Positions 36,254 through 46,192 of a stretch of DNA of 64,000 nt are shown here, in pieces. Both the position numbers and the translations under genes were made by a program. Within the stretch, counting starts at the first letter, position 1, and every line of letters begins with the position of its first letter. This DNA comes from Mucilaginibacter xinganensis (GTDB taxonomy: Bacteria > Bacteroidota > Bacteroidia > Sphingobacteriales > Sphingobacteriaceae): contig NZ_CP022743.1 in the NCBI RefSeq assembly GCF_002257585.1, forward strand, positions 4,092,001 through 4,156,000, given 5' to 3'. The notes beneath the pieces are model-generated. The model did no database searches. It was not told the DNA's origin and worked only from the letters and a program-made list of their open reading frames with translations.

Positions 36254-37417
36254 TTATTCTTTTTTCTTTAACCTGAAACTTAATATAAGCGCTATTAAAA
36301 TATACAATGAAGATAAGAAGAAAACACTATGAATGGAAATAACGGTAACTAATCCGGCTGTTATTGGGCCCAGTGTTTGCCCTATTGAGGCGTACGACTG
36401 GTTGATGCCCAACACCTGGCCCTGCTCTTTTTGGTCGATATTATCGGCAATTATTGCGTTCAGCATAGGGTTCCGCAAGCCATTGAAAAGCGCATAAACC
36501 AGCGTACAAACGGCATAAGGCACAAAAGCCGAGGTTAAACCCGAACAAAACATGGCAACCAGGCATAAAATGGTTGACAGGATAAGAATAAGTGATTTGG
36601 ACGAAATGAGTTTGGTAAACAATGGAACACACAGTTGCATAATGATGCCGCAAACCCCAAACGCGGCTAAAAATAAACCTATTTGCGTAGCCGTGATCTT
36701 TAAAACATCGACGCTTAACGTTTGAAAACCAATGATCATGGTAAACTGCGCCATGGTAAGCAGGAACCCTATAAACACTGCGGTACCTATGGTACACCGT
36801 TTAAGTGTGGTTACAAGCATTATGAACTTAAATTTATCGCGTTTTCCAGCTCTTGTCTTTTTACTGGTTGGGTTGGTTTCCTTTAATAAAAGCAGCGCCA
36901 GCAAGGTGCCAACAAACGAGATGGCCGCAGCAAAAAAGAAAGGAGCCTGCGGGCTAAGGTTGGTAAACACCCCGCCAACAAAAGGCCCTATTACAAAACC
37001 AAAGGCCAGCGACGACCCTAAGATCCCAAACCGCTTTGCCCTGTTTTGTGGGGTAGCTGTATCAGCCACCATGGCCTGCGCAACGGATACGTTGCCACCC
37101 GTTAACCCATCAAGGATGCGCGCAGCAAAAAGCACCAGTAATGTGCGGGCCCCGGCAAACATCAAGAACGAAATACAGGTACCCGCCAGGCTGATGACCA
37201 GCAATGGCTTTCGCCCCCATTTATCGGAAAGAGAACCCAGGATGGGCGTAGCAAAAAACTGTGCAATAGAAAACGAAGCCGTAAGGATACCAAGGGTTGT
37301 GCCGGTAAGCCCGAAGGTTTTGCCGTATTGGTACAGCACCGGCACTATGATGCCAAAACCCAGGGAGTTAATAACGCAGACGAGCACTAAGATCCAAAGG
37401 TTTTTATCCGATTTCAT
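36254..37417 (-). CDS. MFS transporter (TetA/drug-efflux type)
   Basis: 387 residues with 12 membrane helices. The loop 2-3 signature GSLSDKWGRKPLLVISL (motif A) is intact, and motif C-like GPFVGGV occurs in helix 5, as in drug:H+ antiporters with 12 helices. The substrate cannot be assigned; TetA-like similarity is not evidence of tetracycline efflux. Starts a two-gene unit with marC. Confidence 0.9.
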   Translation of the reverse strand: MKSDKNLWILVLVCVINSLGFGIIVPVLYQYGKTFGLTGTTLGILTASFSIAQFFATPILGSLSDKWGRKPLLVISLAGTCISFLMFAGARTLLVLFAARILDGLTGGNVSVAQAMVADTATPQNRAKRFGILGSSLAFGFVIGPFVGGVFTNLSPQAPFFFAAAISFVGTLLALLLLKETNPTSKKTRAGKRDKFKFIMLVTTLKRCTIGTAVFIGFLLTMAQFTMIIGFQTLSVDVLKITATQIGLFLAAFGVCGIIMQLCVPLFTKLISSKSLILILSTILCLVAMFCSGLTSAFVPYAVCTLVYALFNGLRNPMLNAIIADNIDQKEQGQVLGINQSYASIGQTLGPITAGLVTVISIHSVFFLSSLYILIALILSFRLKKKE

Positions 37418-37439
37418 TAAGCAGTGTATCGTTTAGCCT

Positions 37440-37540
37440 CACCTAATCCTCTCCAGGGGAAAGAACTTAAACTTCGCCTTTTTCAGAGCCCTCTCCTTCA
37501 GCGAGGGCAAACTGAGGCGAATGGTGGGTTACTTTTTAAA
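37440..37540. repeat. dispersed imperfect inverted repeat
   Basis: Contains AATCCTCTCCAGGGGAAAGA facing AGCCCTCTCCTTCAGCGAGG, wording common to Bacteroidota intergenic repeats (CCTCTCC...GGGGAAAGAACTTAAACT). It lies between the MFS gene and the terminator of the amino-acid permease. No gene is seen. Confidence 0.5.
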
Positions 37541-37556
37541 AAAGCAATGTAACAAA

Positions 37557-37582
37557 AAAGGCTCCGATAAATCGGAACCTTT
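37557..37582 (-). terminator. intrinsic terminator of the amino-acid permease
   Basis: On the minus strand AAAGGTTCCGAT pairs with ATCGGAGCCTTT around a TT loop and is followed by a run of T. It lies about 70 bp after the stop of the permease gene. Confidence 0.8.
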
Positions 37583-37652
37583 TCAATATTATGGTTAAAT
37601 TATTTAATGAACGGAACTTTAAACGCTACATTTAAAGACCCGGTTTAGCAAA

Positions 37653-39176
37653 TTATTTCTTTTCAAAATCTGAAGCTGTAGGCAATATATCGGCCACATT
37701 GCCCAGTTTGCTATGCTTCCTGCTGTAGCCAAAATAAATAATCAGACCTATTAACATCCAAACCAGCGCGCTGATTTGCGTTTCAAGTGGCAAGCTCAAT
37801 ATCATAGCTGCACATATCAGGATACCAAGTATGGGTACCAGCGGTACAAGCGGCGTTTTGAATGGGCGCACCAGATCAGGATCAGTTTTTCTAAGCAGCA
37901 TTACACCGATACACACCAGTACGAATGCAAATAAGGTACCAATAGAGGTTAAATCGCCGGCAATGCTTGCAGGTAAAAATGCAGCGAACAGACCTACAAA
38001 AACAAACAGGATCATGTTGCTTTTGTAAGGTGTACTGAATTTTGGATGCAGGTCAGAAAATACTTTTGGCAATAAACCATCTGTTGACATAGTATAGAAT
38101 ACCCTTGACTGGCCCAACAACATTACCAGGATAACTGAAGAAAAGCCTGCTAATATAGCAACGGTTACCAGTGTTGACAACCATGCATAATGCTGCATGT
38201 AGTGGCTGATAGCATAAGCTACCGAAGCTTCTTTACCTGCACGCATAAAATCCTGGTATGGCGCTACGCCTGTTAATACCCATGAGAACAGGATATACAG
38301 GATAGTACACACAACCAACGACCCCAGAATGCCTATAGGCATATCCCTTTTGGGATTTTTTGCTTCCTGAGCAGCAGTTGAAACTGCATCAAACCCGATG
38401 AATGCAAAGAACACGATACCTGCACCGGTAAGTACCCCACCCCAGCCATGGTTAAAGAATGGCAAATAAGAGTAAGTTGTACCATCTGGCAAAATTGCCG
38501 GTGGCGCGTTTGCAGGGATAAGGTACGGTGTGTGGTTTGCAGGATTGATAAACTGCCATCCGATAGCAATAAATACCAATACGATTGCCACTTTTATAAA
38601 TACGATAACAGCGTTAACTGTTGCTGATTCCTGTGTGCCTTTGATTAACAGCGCAGACAGTAAAAATAAGATCAGCAATGCTGGCAGGTTAATAATGCCG
38701 GTATGTGTAACATTGTTGATAATGGCGGACTCCATGGGCGAGTGGCACCATTCGAACGGTATTCGATGCCCGAGGAGATTATTCAGATACTCGCTCCAGC
38801 TTATTGATACGGTGGCTGCACCGAGGGCATATTCCAGTATAAGGGCCCATCCAATTATCCAGGCAACTATTTCGCCCATAGTGGCATACGCGTACGTATA
38901 AGCACTACCTGCAATCGGGATAATAGACGCAAATTCCGCATAGCATAAGCCGGCGAAAGCACAACCTACTGCTGCAATAATAAATGATATGGTTACGGCA
39001 GAACCTGCGTGGGCACCTGCTGCTGCGGCTGTTCTTACAAAAAGACCAGCACCAATAATAGCTCCAATACCAAGGGCAATCAGATTGCCCGCTCCAAGCG
39101 TTCGTTTAAGCGTTGAGGCCCCTTCTTCCGGAGTGGCCATCAATTGTTCAAGAGATTTTTTTACAAATACCTTCAT
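37653..39176 (-). CDS. APC-family amino acid permease (CAT-like)
   Basis: 507 residues with about 12 helices (helix 1 at 28-50: LIALGIGAIIGAGLFVRTA, the unwound substrate-binding segment GAIIGAG; helix 3 with AGSAYTYAYATMGEIVAWII). The length and the C-terminal pair of extra helices match the cationic-amino-acid-transporter branch of the APC superfamily. Substrate is unproven. Monocistronic, with its own terminator. Confidence 0.92.
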   Translation of the reverse strand: MKVFVKKSLEQLMATPEEGASTLKRTLGAGNLIALGIGAIIGAGLFVRTAAAAGAHAGSAVTISFIIAAVGCAFAGLCYAEFASIIPIAGSAYTYAYATMGEIVAWIIGWALILEYALGAATVSISWSEYLNNLLGHRIPFEWCHSPMESAIINNVTHTGIINLPALLILFLLSALLIKGTQESATVNAVIVFIKVAIVLVFIAIGWQFINPANHTPYLIPANAPPAILPDGTTYSYLPFFNHGWGGVLTGAGIVFFAFIGFDAVSTAAQEAKNPKRDMPIGILGSLVVCTILYILFSWVLTGVAPYQDFMRAGKEASVAYAISHYMQHYAWLSTLVTVAILAGFSSVILVMLLGQSRVFYTMSTDGLLPKVFSDLHPKFSTPYKSNMILFVFVGLFAAFLPASIAGDLTSIGTLFAFVLVCIGVMLLRKTDPDLVRPFKTPLVPLVPILGILICAAMILSLPLETQISALVWMLIGLIIYFGYSRKHSKLGNVADILPTASDFEKK

Positions 39177-39394
39177 GTTTTAATTATAAGATCAGTTTTC
39201 CAAACATACTTAAATTTATTTAAAACATAAAGCACCGAATGTAACAATGGGATTGGGGTATTTTTCGGAATAAAAGTGAGGATCAATTGTTAAAATATTT
39301 TTGCAGGATTATTGAATTGCTAAATAAAAGCACCGCTTGTGCATCATTGGTAAAGCCACCAGCAGTTGTATATTTATCCTAAATATCTTTTACG

Positions 39395-40678
39395 ATGAAA
39401 AAATCAATCATGGCACTGTGCATAACATTGGTATCTATAGCGTGTACGCCGGCTTATAGCCAAACAGCCTTCGGCGATGTCGCGCTAACCGGGGTTACAA
39501 TTATCGATGCCAATCATCAGGCAACACTAACAGGTCAAACCATTCTTTTGAAAGGCAAAATCATCAGCTTTATCTTTCCTGATAATAGCCAACCGATTGC
39601 GTACAATTTCACTATAATACCGCTTAAAGGCAAATACATTATTCCCGGCCTGATTGATACCCACGTTCACATGGCTACCGACCCGTCCGGTATCGACAAC
39701 CGGGTACACGCGCTTGCAACACTAAATGATATGCTTTACAGCGGAATTACCACGGTTAGAGATATGGCCGGGGATGCCCGCACGCTCGCCGGCTTGTCGC
39801 GCGACGCCAGAACAGGCGACATTAATTCGCCGGATATTTACTATTCTTCCCTAATGGCCGGCCCCGAATTCTTTACCGATCCGCGTACCGCTACTGCCAC
39901 CACCGGTGGAGTGCCAGGCAAAATGCCTTACATGCGCGCAGTCACCGATTCTTCCGACCTTATTCGCGCCGTTGCTGAGGCAAAAGGCACCGGCGCAACC
40001 GGTATCAAACTTTATGCTAACCTTAGTGCGGGCCTGGTTCAAAAGATTACCAGCGAAGCAGCCAAACAACATCTTACTGTTTGGGGGCATGCCTGGCTAC
40101 AGGATGCCATTCCCTCAAACCTGGCCGACGCCGGGGTAAGCTCCATTTCTCATGCGCCCCTGTTACTGCATGAAACTATTAGCATTGTTCCTAAGGAATG
40201 GAAAAGCCAAACCCATGATGCAGCCTATTGGGATAAAGTTACCCCCGATCTATCTGTATTGTTCCGCCTTATGGTAACCAAACACACTATTCTTGACGCC
40301 ACACTGCTTACCTACAAAAAGTGGGGCGAAAGTGATAAAACGATGCAGTACGACTATCAGATCGGCAAACGCCTTACCAGGCAAGCATATAAGGCCGGTG
40401 TCATCATATCTGCCGGAACAGATGACGACCAGGAACAATTTGTACAGGAGGAAATAAAGCTTTTGGTTACCGAAGCCCAATTCAAACCTATAGATGCACT
40501 CATCGCCGCAACGCTAAACGGGGCCAAAGCACTCGGTCTTGAAAATCAAATAGGTACAATAGAACAGGGTAAAGATGCCAACCTGCTGATCCTTGATAAA
40601 AACCCGCTGGACAACCCCGATAATATTAAAGCTGTTTTTATGGTGTTCAAAGGCGGAAGGATGTATAAAAAGCAATAA
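39395..40678 (+). CDS. secreted amidohydrolase family metal-dependent hydrolase
   Basis: 427 residues, signal peptide MKKSIMALCITLVSIACTPAYSQ. TIM-barrel amidohydrolase: the first metal motif HVH in LIDTHVHMATD, a lysine in TGIKLYANL that could be the carboxylated bridge, His residues in WGHAWLQ and SISHAPLLLH, and the final metal Asp in SAGTDDDQEQF. The C-terminal beta-sandwich ends GKDANLLILDKNP. Related to imidazolonepropionase/prolidase-type exported hydrolases; substrate unknown. Confidence 0.9.
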   Translation: MKKSIMALCITLVSIACTPAYSQTAFGDVALTGVTIIDANHQATLTGQTILLKGKIISFIFPDNSQPIAYNFTIIPLKGKYIIPGLIDTHVHMATDPSGIDNRVHALATLNDMLYSGITTVRDMAGDARTLAGLSRDARTGDINSPDIYYSSLMAGPEFFTDPRTATATTGGVPGKMPYMRAVTDSSDLIRAVAEAKGTGATGIKLYANLSAGLVQKITSEAAKQHLTVWGHAWLQDAIPSNLADAGVSSISHAPLLLHETISIVPKEWKSQTHDAAYWDKVTPDLSVLFRLMVTKHTILDATLLTYKKWGESDKTMQYDYQIGKRLTRQAYKAGVIISAGTDDDQEQFVQEEIKLLVTEAQFKPIDALIAATLNGAKALGLENQIGTIEQGKDANLLILDKNPLDNPDNIKAVFMVFKGGRMYKKQ

Positions 40679-40843
40679 AATGCATGATATTGGGCTTAGT
40701 TGGAATAAAAGTTTTCTACTACACCAAAACAGCCTGATTGGCTGCCGGGAAGGGAACTAGTTTAAACAAGCTCAGCAGCTACTTCAGGTTAATAACCGAT
40801 TTTAATGCTGTCACTTTAAATCAGCCCAATAAGATTCAACTAA

Positions 40844-40869
40844 AAAGGGACACATCTCAGTGTCCCTTT
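40844..40869 (-). terminator. intrinsic terminator of the pyrophosphatase gene
   Basis: On the minus strand AAAGGGACA pairs with TGTCCCTTT around an eight-base loop and leads into TTTAG. It is just after the stop of the hppA gene. Confidence 0.8.
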
Positions 40870-40872
40870 ATC

Positions 40873-43113
40873 TTAAGCTTTTTTATCAGCCTTAATCACA
40901 TGCGTTATATGTGATTTTTGCTGCAGTTCGTTTTGAACGCGCTCAGTTGGGCTCACATCCTTGTGCAGATGCGGTGCGATCACCAGCGACACGATAGACA
41001 TGAGTTTGATAAGGATGTTCATTGACGGGCCTGAAGTATCCTTAAACGGATCGCCAACGGTATCACCTGTTACAGATGCCTTATGCGGCTCTGATTTTTT
41101 GTAATACATTTCGCCATTGATCAAACAGCCTTTTTCAAACGATTTTTTAGCATTATCCCATGCACCGCCCGCGTTGCTCTGGAAAATACCCATCAATACG
41201 CCGGATACGGTTACGCCCGCCAGCAATCCGCCCAAAACCTCCGGACCAAATGCAAAACCGATGATGATCGGCGTAATTAAAGCAATAAGTCCCGGTGCAA
41301 CCATTTCGCGAATAGATGCTTTGGTTGAGATGGCCACGCATTTTTCATACTCGGGTTTAGCCTTATATTCCATAATGCCGGGGATCTCGCGAAACTGGCG
41401 CCTTACTTCCTCTACCATCGCCATAGCTGCACGGCCCACCGCCGAGATACACAATGCCGAGAAGATAAAAGGGATCATGCCGCCCACGAACAAACCTGCA
41501 AGTACATCTGCCTTATAAATATCTATATGTTCAATACCGGCCACACCCACAAAGGCTGCAAATAAGGCCAGGGAGGTTAATGCTGCCGATGCGATAGCGA
41601 ACCCCTTACCTGTTGCTGCGGTAGTGTTACCTACGGCGTCAAGGTTATCTGTACGGTGACGAACCTCTTCGGGTAAACGGCTCATTTCGGCAATACCGCC
41701 TGCATTATCAGCTATCGGGCCAAATGCGTCAATAGCCAGTTGCATGGCGGTGGTCGCCATCATACCGGCTGCAGCGATAGCAACGCCATACAAGCCTGCA
41801 AAATGGTATGAGCCATAAATGCCTGATGCTAAAACTAAAATCGGCAGCACGGTTGATTCCATTCCAACCGCTAAACCGCCAATGATATTGGTGGCATGCC
41901 CTGTTGACGACTGGCGGATAATGCTTAGTACCGGGCGTTTACCCATTGCAGTATAATACTCCGTAATTATCGACATTAAGGTACCTACTACCAACCCTAC
42001 CACTATCGACATAAAAACACCGTTTTTGGTAAACACCAGCGAGCCCGCTTTTATAGCGCCCCCGGCGTCTTCATCACGTACCATGTGGAACGCGTCATTT
42101 GGCAGCATCCATTGCACTACAAAATAAGTGGCAACCGCTGTTAATACGATCGACATCCAGTTACCCAGGTTTAGTGCTTTTTGTACGCTGTCGGTTTCAT
42201 TTTTTATTTTAACAAAGGCAGCGCCTACAATGGAGAAAATTAAGCCTAAGCCAGCTATCACCATTGGCAACAATATAGGTGCAATACCGCCAAAAGCGTC
42301 ATGTGATACAATTTCGCGGCCCAGCACCATTGTAGCAAGCATGGTAGCCACATACGATCCGAACAAATCGGCACCCATACCGGCCACGTCGCCTACGTTA
42401 TCACCTACGTTATCGGCAATGGTTGCGGGGTTGCGCACATCATCCTCAGGGATGCCGGCTTCAACTTTACCTACAAGGTCGGCACCAACGTCGGCCGCTT
42501 TGGTATAAATACCTCCGCCTACGCGGGCAAACAGGGCTATGGATTCAGCGCCTAATGAAAACCCTGCTAAAACATCAAGTGCTTTTGCCATGGCCTCGCC
42601 ATTAACGCTGCTGCCTGTAACATGCACAACATAATATTGATAAAACACGATGAACAAAGATCCCAAACCTACAATTGCAAGTCCGGCAACACCTAAACCC
42701 ATAACGGTACCACCCGTAAATGATACTTTCAAAGCTTTTGCCAGGCTGGTACGTGCGGCCTGCGTGGTACGTACGTTGGCTTTGGTAGCAATCCGCATCC
42801 CCAGAAAACCTGCAAATGCTGAAAGAAATGCCCCGCAGACAAATGAGATAGCAATAACGGGGCTTGATGTTACTACTGTGGTGCCAGACCATGCCAGTAA
42901 TAAACCTGCAACCACCACAAAGTAGCTCAGCACTTTCCATTCTGCACGTAAAAACGCCATGGCACCGTCTGCAATGTAACCTGCAAGGGTTACCATATCG
43001 CCATCGCCGGCATCTTGTTTAGTAACCCATGCGGCTTTAATTGCCATCGCTATAATCCCGATGAGCCCGAAGACAGGAATTAAATAAATTAAGTAATTGT
43101 TTAATAGATCCAT
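40873..43113 (-). CDS. hppA: membrane-bound ion-pumping pyrophosphatase
   Basis: 746 residues with about 16 helices. Hydrolyses pyrophosphate while pumping Na+ or H+ across the inner membrane. The pyrophosphate site is intact: [38 protein letters not shown] and the C-terminal GGAWDNAKK and [15 protein letters not shown] blocks. The segment [11 protein letters not shown] has Ala where K+-independent enzymes carry Lys, pointing to the K+-dependent class. Na+ against H+ specificity is not decided by eye. Monocistronic. Confidence 0.96.
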   Translation of the reverse strand: MDLLNNYLIYLIPVFGLIGIIAMAIKAAWVTKQDAGDGDMVTLAGYIADGAMAFLRAEWKVLSYFVVVAGLLLAWSGTTVVTSSPVIAISFVCGAFLSAFAGFLGMRIATKANVRTTQAARTSLAKALKVSFTGGTVMGLGVAGLAIVGLGSLFIVFYQYYVVHVTGSSVNGEAMAKALDVLAGFSLGAESIALFARVGGGIYTKAADVGADLVGKVEAGIPEDDVRNPATIADNVGDNVGDVAGMGADLFGSYVATMLATMVLGREIVSHDAFGGIAPILLPMVIAGLGLIFSIVGAAFVKIKNETDSVQKALNLGNWMSIVLTAVATYFVVQWMLPNDAFHMVRDEDAGGAIKAGSLVFTKNGVFMSIVVGLVVGTLMSIITEYYTAMGKRPVLSIIRQSSTGHATNIIGGLAVGMESTVLPILVLASGIYGSYHFAGLYGVAIAAAGMMATTAMQLAIDAFGPIADNAGGIAEMSRLPEEVRHRTDNLDAVGNTTAATGKGFAIASAALTSLALFAAFVGVAGIEHIDIYKADVLAGLFVGGMIPFIFSALCISAVGRAAMAMVEEVRRQFREIPGIMEYKAKPEYEKCVAISTKASIREMVAPGLIALITPIIIGFAFGPEVLGGLLAGVTVSGVLMGIFQSNAGGAWDNAKKSFEKGCLINGEMYYKKSEPHKASVTGDTVGDPFKDTSGPSMNILIKLMSIVSLVIAPHLHKDVSPTERVQNELQQKSHITHVIKADKKA

Positions 43114-43257
43114 ATTTAAATTTTGTTATAAGTATTGCGGTTTTATAATTGGCTTAAATTATAATTGGTAGCGCAAAATAGCAAATTAATTTCTTTACAA
43201 TAGCGTGTCAATATTAAAGTTTTTTGAATAGTTTAGAACTTTCAACATAAACTATTG

Positions 43258-44706
43258 ATGACGACAAAATCAACACAACCAAAATTAAAACATGAACTGG
43301 GCTTGCTTGACGGCACAATGCTGGTAGCAGGCTCAATGATAGGCTCAGGAATTTTTATAGTAAGTGCCGATATTACCCGAAACGTAGGTTCAGCAGGCTG
43401 GCTTATAGCGGTTTGGCTAATTACCGGATTTATGACCTTAACAGCTGCCGTTAGTTATGGCGAGCTGAGCGCCATGTTTCCAAAAGCAGGCGGGCAATAT
43501 GTTTATCTGAAAGAGTCATATAATAAGCTGATTGCCTTTTTATACGGCTGGAGCTTTTTTGCGGTGATCCAAACCGGCACTATTGCTGCGGTGGGTGTTG
43601 CATTCTCAAAATTTACAGCTTATTTAATACCTGCGGTAAGTGAAGATAATATATTATTCGGCACCATGATAGGCAGCTGGCACTTTACCATCAGTGCTGC
43701 GCAGTGTGTTTCTATCGTAGTTATTGTGCTGCTTACCTTTATCAACACCAAAGGCGTTCAAAGCGGCAAGATCATTCAAAACATATTCACCATTACCAAA
43801 CTGCTGAGTTTGTTCGGCCTGATTGGTTTTGGTTTTTTAGCCTTTAAGGGCGATGTATGGCATGCCAACTGGAGCCACGCCTGGGATATGCACAAGCTTA
43901 ACGCAGATGGCAGCATCGGTACTTTAACAATTGCAGCCGCCTTAGGCGCCATTGCTGCTTCAATGGTAGGTTCTATTTTTAGTAGCGACAGCTGGAACAA
44001 CGTAACTTTTATTGCCGGCGAAATGAGCAACCCCAAACGTAATATTGGGCTAAGCTTGTTTTTAGGCACCTTGATAGTTACCATTATTTATGTTTCAGCC
44101 AATGTGATGTACACGGGCGTATTGTCGCTGCATGATATTGCAACAGCCGATAAGGACCGTGTTGCCGTTGCAGCGTCGCATGTCATTTTCGGGAACGTGG
44201 GAACCTACGTTATCGCTGTGATGATCATGATCTCGACCTTTGGCTGCAACAACGGTTTGATTATGGCAGGTGCCAGGGTGTATTATACCATGGCTAAAGA
44301 CGGGTTATTTTTTAAGAAAACAGGAACACTAAACAAAGCAGCCGTACCTGAGTTTGGTTTATGGATCCAGGCAATTGTTGCGTCAGTACTTTGCATGAGC
44401 GGCAAATACGGCGATCTGCTGGATATGATCTCTTTTGTAGTGGTAATCTTCTACGTGCTTACCATTATCGGCATTTACAAATTAAGGATCACCCGGCCCG
44501 ATGCAGAAAGACCATACAAAGCATTTGGCTACCCTGTATTACCTGCCATTTATATTTTAATGGGGATTGCATTTTGTATTTTGCTGATCATTTACAAACC
44601 TGCCTTTACCTGGCCGGGACTGATCATTGTATTAATCGGCATTCCTATTTATTATATCGCACAACGAAATTCTACAAATGAGGATACACCAGGGCTGGCT
44701 GATTAG
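43258..44706 (+). CDS. APC-family amino acid permease (LAT/AGT-like)
   Basis: 482 residues from the ATG at 43258; a TTG three bases earlier is also in frame. Twelve helices with helix-1 segment VAGSMIGSGIFIVSADITRN and the FPKAGGQYVYLKE loop, closest by eye to the L-type/heteromeric branch of the APC superfamily. Its last 29 bp overlap the dacB start, so the two are probably expressed together; a link between amino-acid uptake and wall-peptide trimming is possible but is inference. Confidence 0.92.
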   Translation: MTTKSTQPKLKHELGLLDGTMLVAGSMIGSGIFIVSADITRNVGSAGWLIAVWLITGFMTLTAAVSYGELSAMFPKAGGQYVYLKESYNKLIAFLYGWSFFAVIQTGTIAAVGVAFSKFTAYLIPAVSEDNILFGTMIGSWHFTISAAQCVSIVVIVLLTFINTKGVQSGKIIQNIFTITKLLSLFGLIGFGFLAFKGDVWHANWSHAWDMHKLNADGSIGTLTIAAALGAIAASMVGSIFSSDSWNNVTFIAGEMSNPKRNIGLSLFLGTLIVTIIYVSANVMYTGVLSLHDIATADKDRVAVAASHVIFGNVGTYVIAVMIMISTFGCNNGLIMAGARVYYTMAKDGLFFKKTGTLNKAAVPEFGLWIQAIVASVLCMSGKYGDLLDMISFVVVIFYVLTIIGIYKLRITRPDAERPYKAFGYPVLPAIYILMGIAFCILLIIYKPAFTWPGLIIVLIGIPIYYIAQRNSTNEDTPGLAD

Positions 44707-46090
44707 TTTAATTTTTGTTACAGGGCACAGCTTTGCCCAGCCTTTGGATCAAAAGCTGCAATCAGCATTTGGCAGGCTGCAGGCCGATAGCCAGTGCAGG
44801 TATGCATCGGTATCGCTTACCGTGCTGGATGCCAAAACAGGCGAAAAGGTTTTTACCGCTAACCCTAATATGGGGCTGGCCACGGCGTCAACTTTAAAAA
44901 CCATAACCACAATTACAGCCTTTAATTTGCTGGGGAAGGATTTTCAATACCAAACCCGATTCGGTTATAGCGGTTCCATCGGCAGCGATGGCACGCTGAA
45001 CGGGGATGTTATCATAAAAGGTGCCGGCGACCCTACCCTAGGCAGCTGGCGATATGAAAACACCCATGAGGGCCATGTACTTGCCTTGATGGTTGACGCG
45101 CTGAAAAAAGCAGGGATCAAAAAAATTAACGGGCGGGTTATCGGCGATGATTCCATCTTCGGTTCACAGGCTATCCCCGAGGGCTGGATCTGGATGGACG
45201 TGGGCAATTATTACGGTGCGGGCACATCGGGCCTTTGCTGGCGCGAAAACCAGTTTGATATAAAATTAAAGACCGGCGCAATTGACAGCCCGGTAAGTAT
45301 TTTGCGCGAAGTGCCCGAAATGCCTTACCTCGGTTTCAAAAGCGAGCTAGTTAATGCGCCATCGGGCACGGGTGATAATGCCTATGCCTTTTTACCCGTT
45401 AACGGCAAAACCATGTACCTGCGCGGCACCTATGCCCGGGATCAAACCAAAAAAAGCATTTCCGCAGCCCTCCCCGACCCGGCTTATGATGCTGCCTTCA
45501 GGTTGATGGATACCTTGAAAAAACTGGGGATCGGCGTAAGCAACGAGCCGGAATCATCCAATACTTTAACCGCAAAAGGATTAACCGCGCCGCAGTTAGC
45601 CACCAAGTTAACTACCCTGCTATCGCCGCGTTTAAGCCAGATCATTTACTGGCTAAACCACAAAAGTATTAACCTGTATGCAGAGCAATTGCTCAAAACT
45701 ATTGCCTGGAAAGCTGGAAAACAACCATCAACCATGAATGGCGTTGAGGTGGAACAGGCCTTTTGGAAAGCCAGGGGGATAGATCCCAACTCCTTAAATA
45801 TTGTTGACGGCAGCGGTCTTTCGCCCGGCGACAGGGTGACCACCTTAACGCTGGCTACCATCCTGCAATCTGCAAAAAAAGAAACCTGGTTTGCTGATTT
45901 TTACGACAGCCTGCCTACCTACAACGATATGCGAATGAAGAGTGGCAGCATTTTGAACGTGCTTACCTACGCGGGGTACCATAACTATAAAGGGCGCGAA
46001 CTCTGCTTCTCTATTATGGTGAATAACTACAACGGCAGCAGCAGGGCCATAAAAGAAAAGATATTCAGGGTACTGGATGAGCTGAAGTAG
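44678..46090 (+). CDS. dacB: D-alanyl-D-alanine carboxypeptidase/endopeptidase (PBP4, S13)
   Basis: 470 residues, signal peptide ending at SFAQ. Periplasmic low-molecular-mass penicillin-binding protein that trims or opens peptidoglycan peptides. S13 motifs: STLK (Ser71, Lys74), SIN in NHKSINLYAEQLLK and KSG in MRMKSGSILN replacing KTG, all usual in PBP4. The inserted domains between the first and second motif are of normal length (VIIKGAGDPTLGSWRY region). The start codon lies inside the permease gene. Confidence 0.93.
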   Translation: MRIHQGWLISLIFVTGHSFAQPLDQKLQSAFGRLQADSQCRYASVSLTVLDAKTGEKVFTANPNMGLATASTLKTITTITAFNLLGKDFQYQTRFGYSGSIGSDGTLNGDVIIKGAGDPTLGSWRYENTHEGHVLALMVDALKKAGIKKINGRVIGDDSIFGSQAIPEGWIWMDVGNYYGAGTSGLCWRENQFDIKLKTGAIDSPVSILREVPEMPYLGFKSELVNAPSGTGDNAYAFLPVNGKTMYLRGTYARDQTKKSISAALPDPAYDAAFRLMDTLKKLGIGVSNEPESSNTLTAKGLTAPQLATKLTTLLSPRLSQIIYWLNHKSINLYAEQLLKTIAWKAGKQPSTMNGVEVEQAFWKARGIDPNSLNIVDGSGLSPGDRVTTLTLATILQSAKKETWFADFYDSLPTYNDMRMKSGSILNVLTYAGYHNYKGRELCFSIMVNNYNGSSRAIKEKIFRVLDELK

Positions 46091-46110
46091 CGGTTGCGTT
46101 TTGCGGAGCA

Positions 46111-46148
46111 AATAAGATTACCAGATCTTTCAACCGGGTAATCTTATT
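46111..46148. terminator. bidirectional terminator between dacB and the M24 gene
   Basis: AATAAGATTACC at 46111-46122 pairs with GGTAATCTTATT at 46137-46148 and is followed by T bases on the plus strand and preceded by A-rich sequence. The flanking genes converge here. Confidence 0.75.
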
Positions 46149-46192
46149 TTCAATATACTTTTCAAGGCATCCTATAACGGCTTTTCTGAAAG

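Noticed and set aside
37440-37540. Possible small RNA in the MFS-permease gap
   Set aside because: The inverted repeat wording is that of common dispersed repeats, and the clear hairpin at 37557 serves the neighbouring permease as terminator.
44678-46090. Beta-lactamase reading of the S13 protein
   Set aside because: Domain order, length and motif set are those of PBP4-type carboxypeptidase/endopeptidases.
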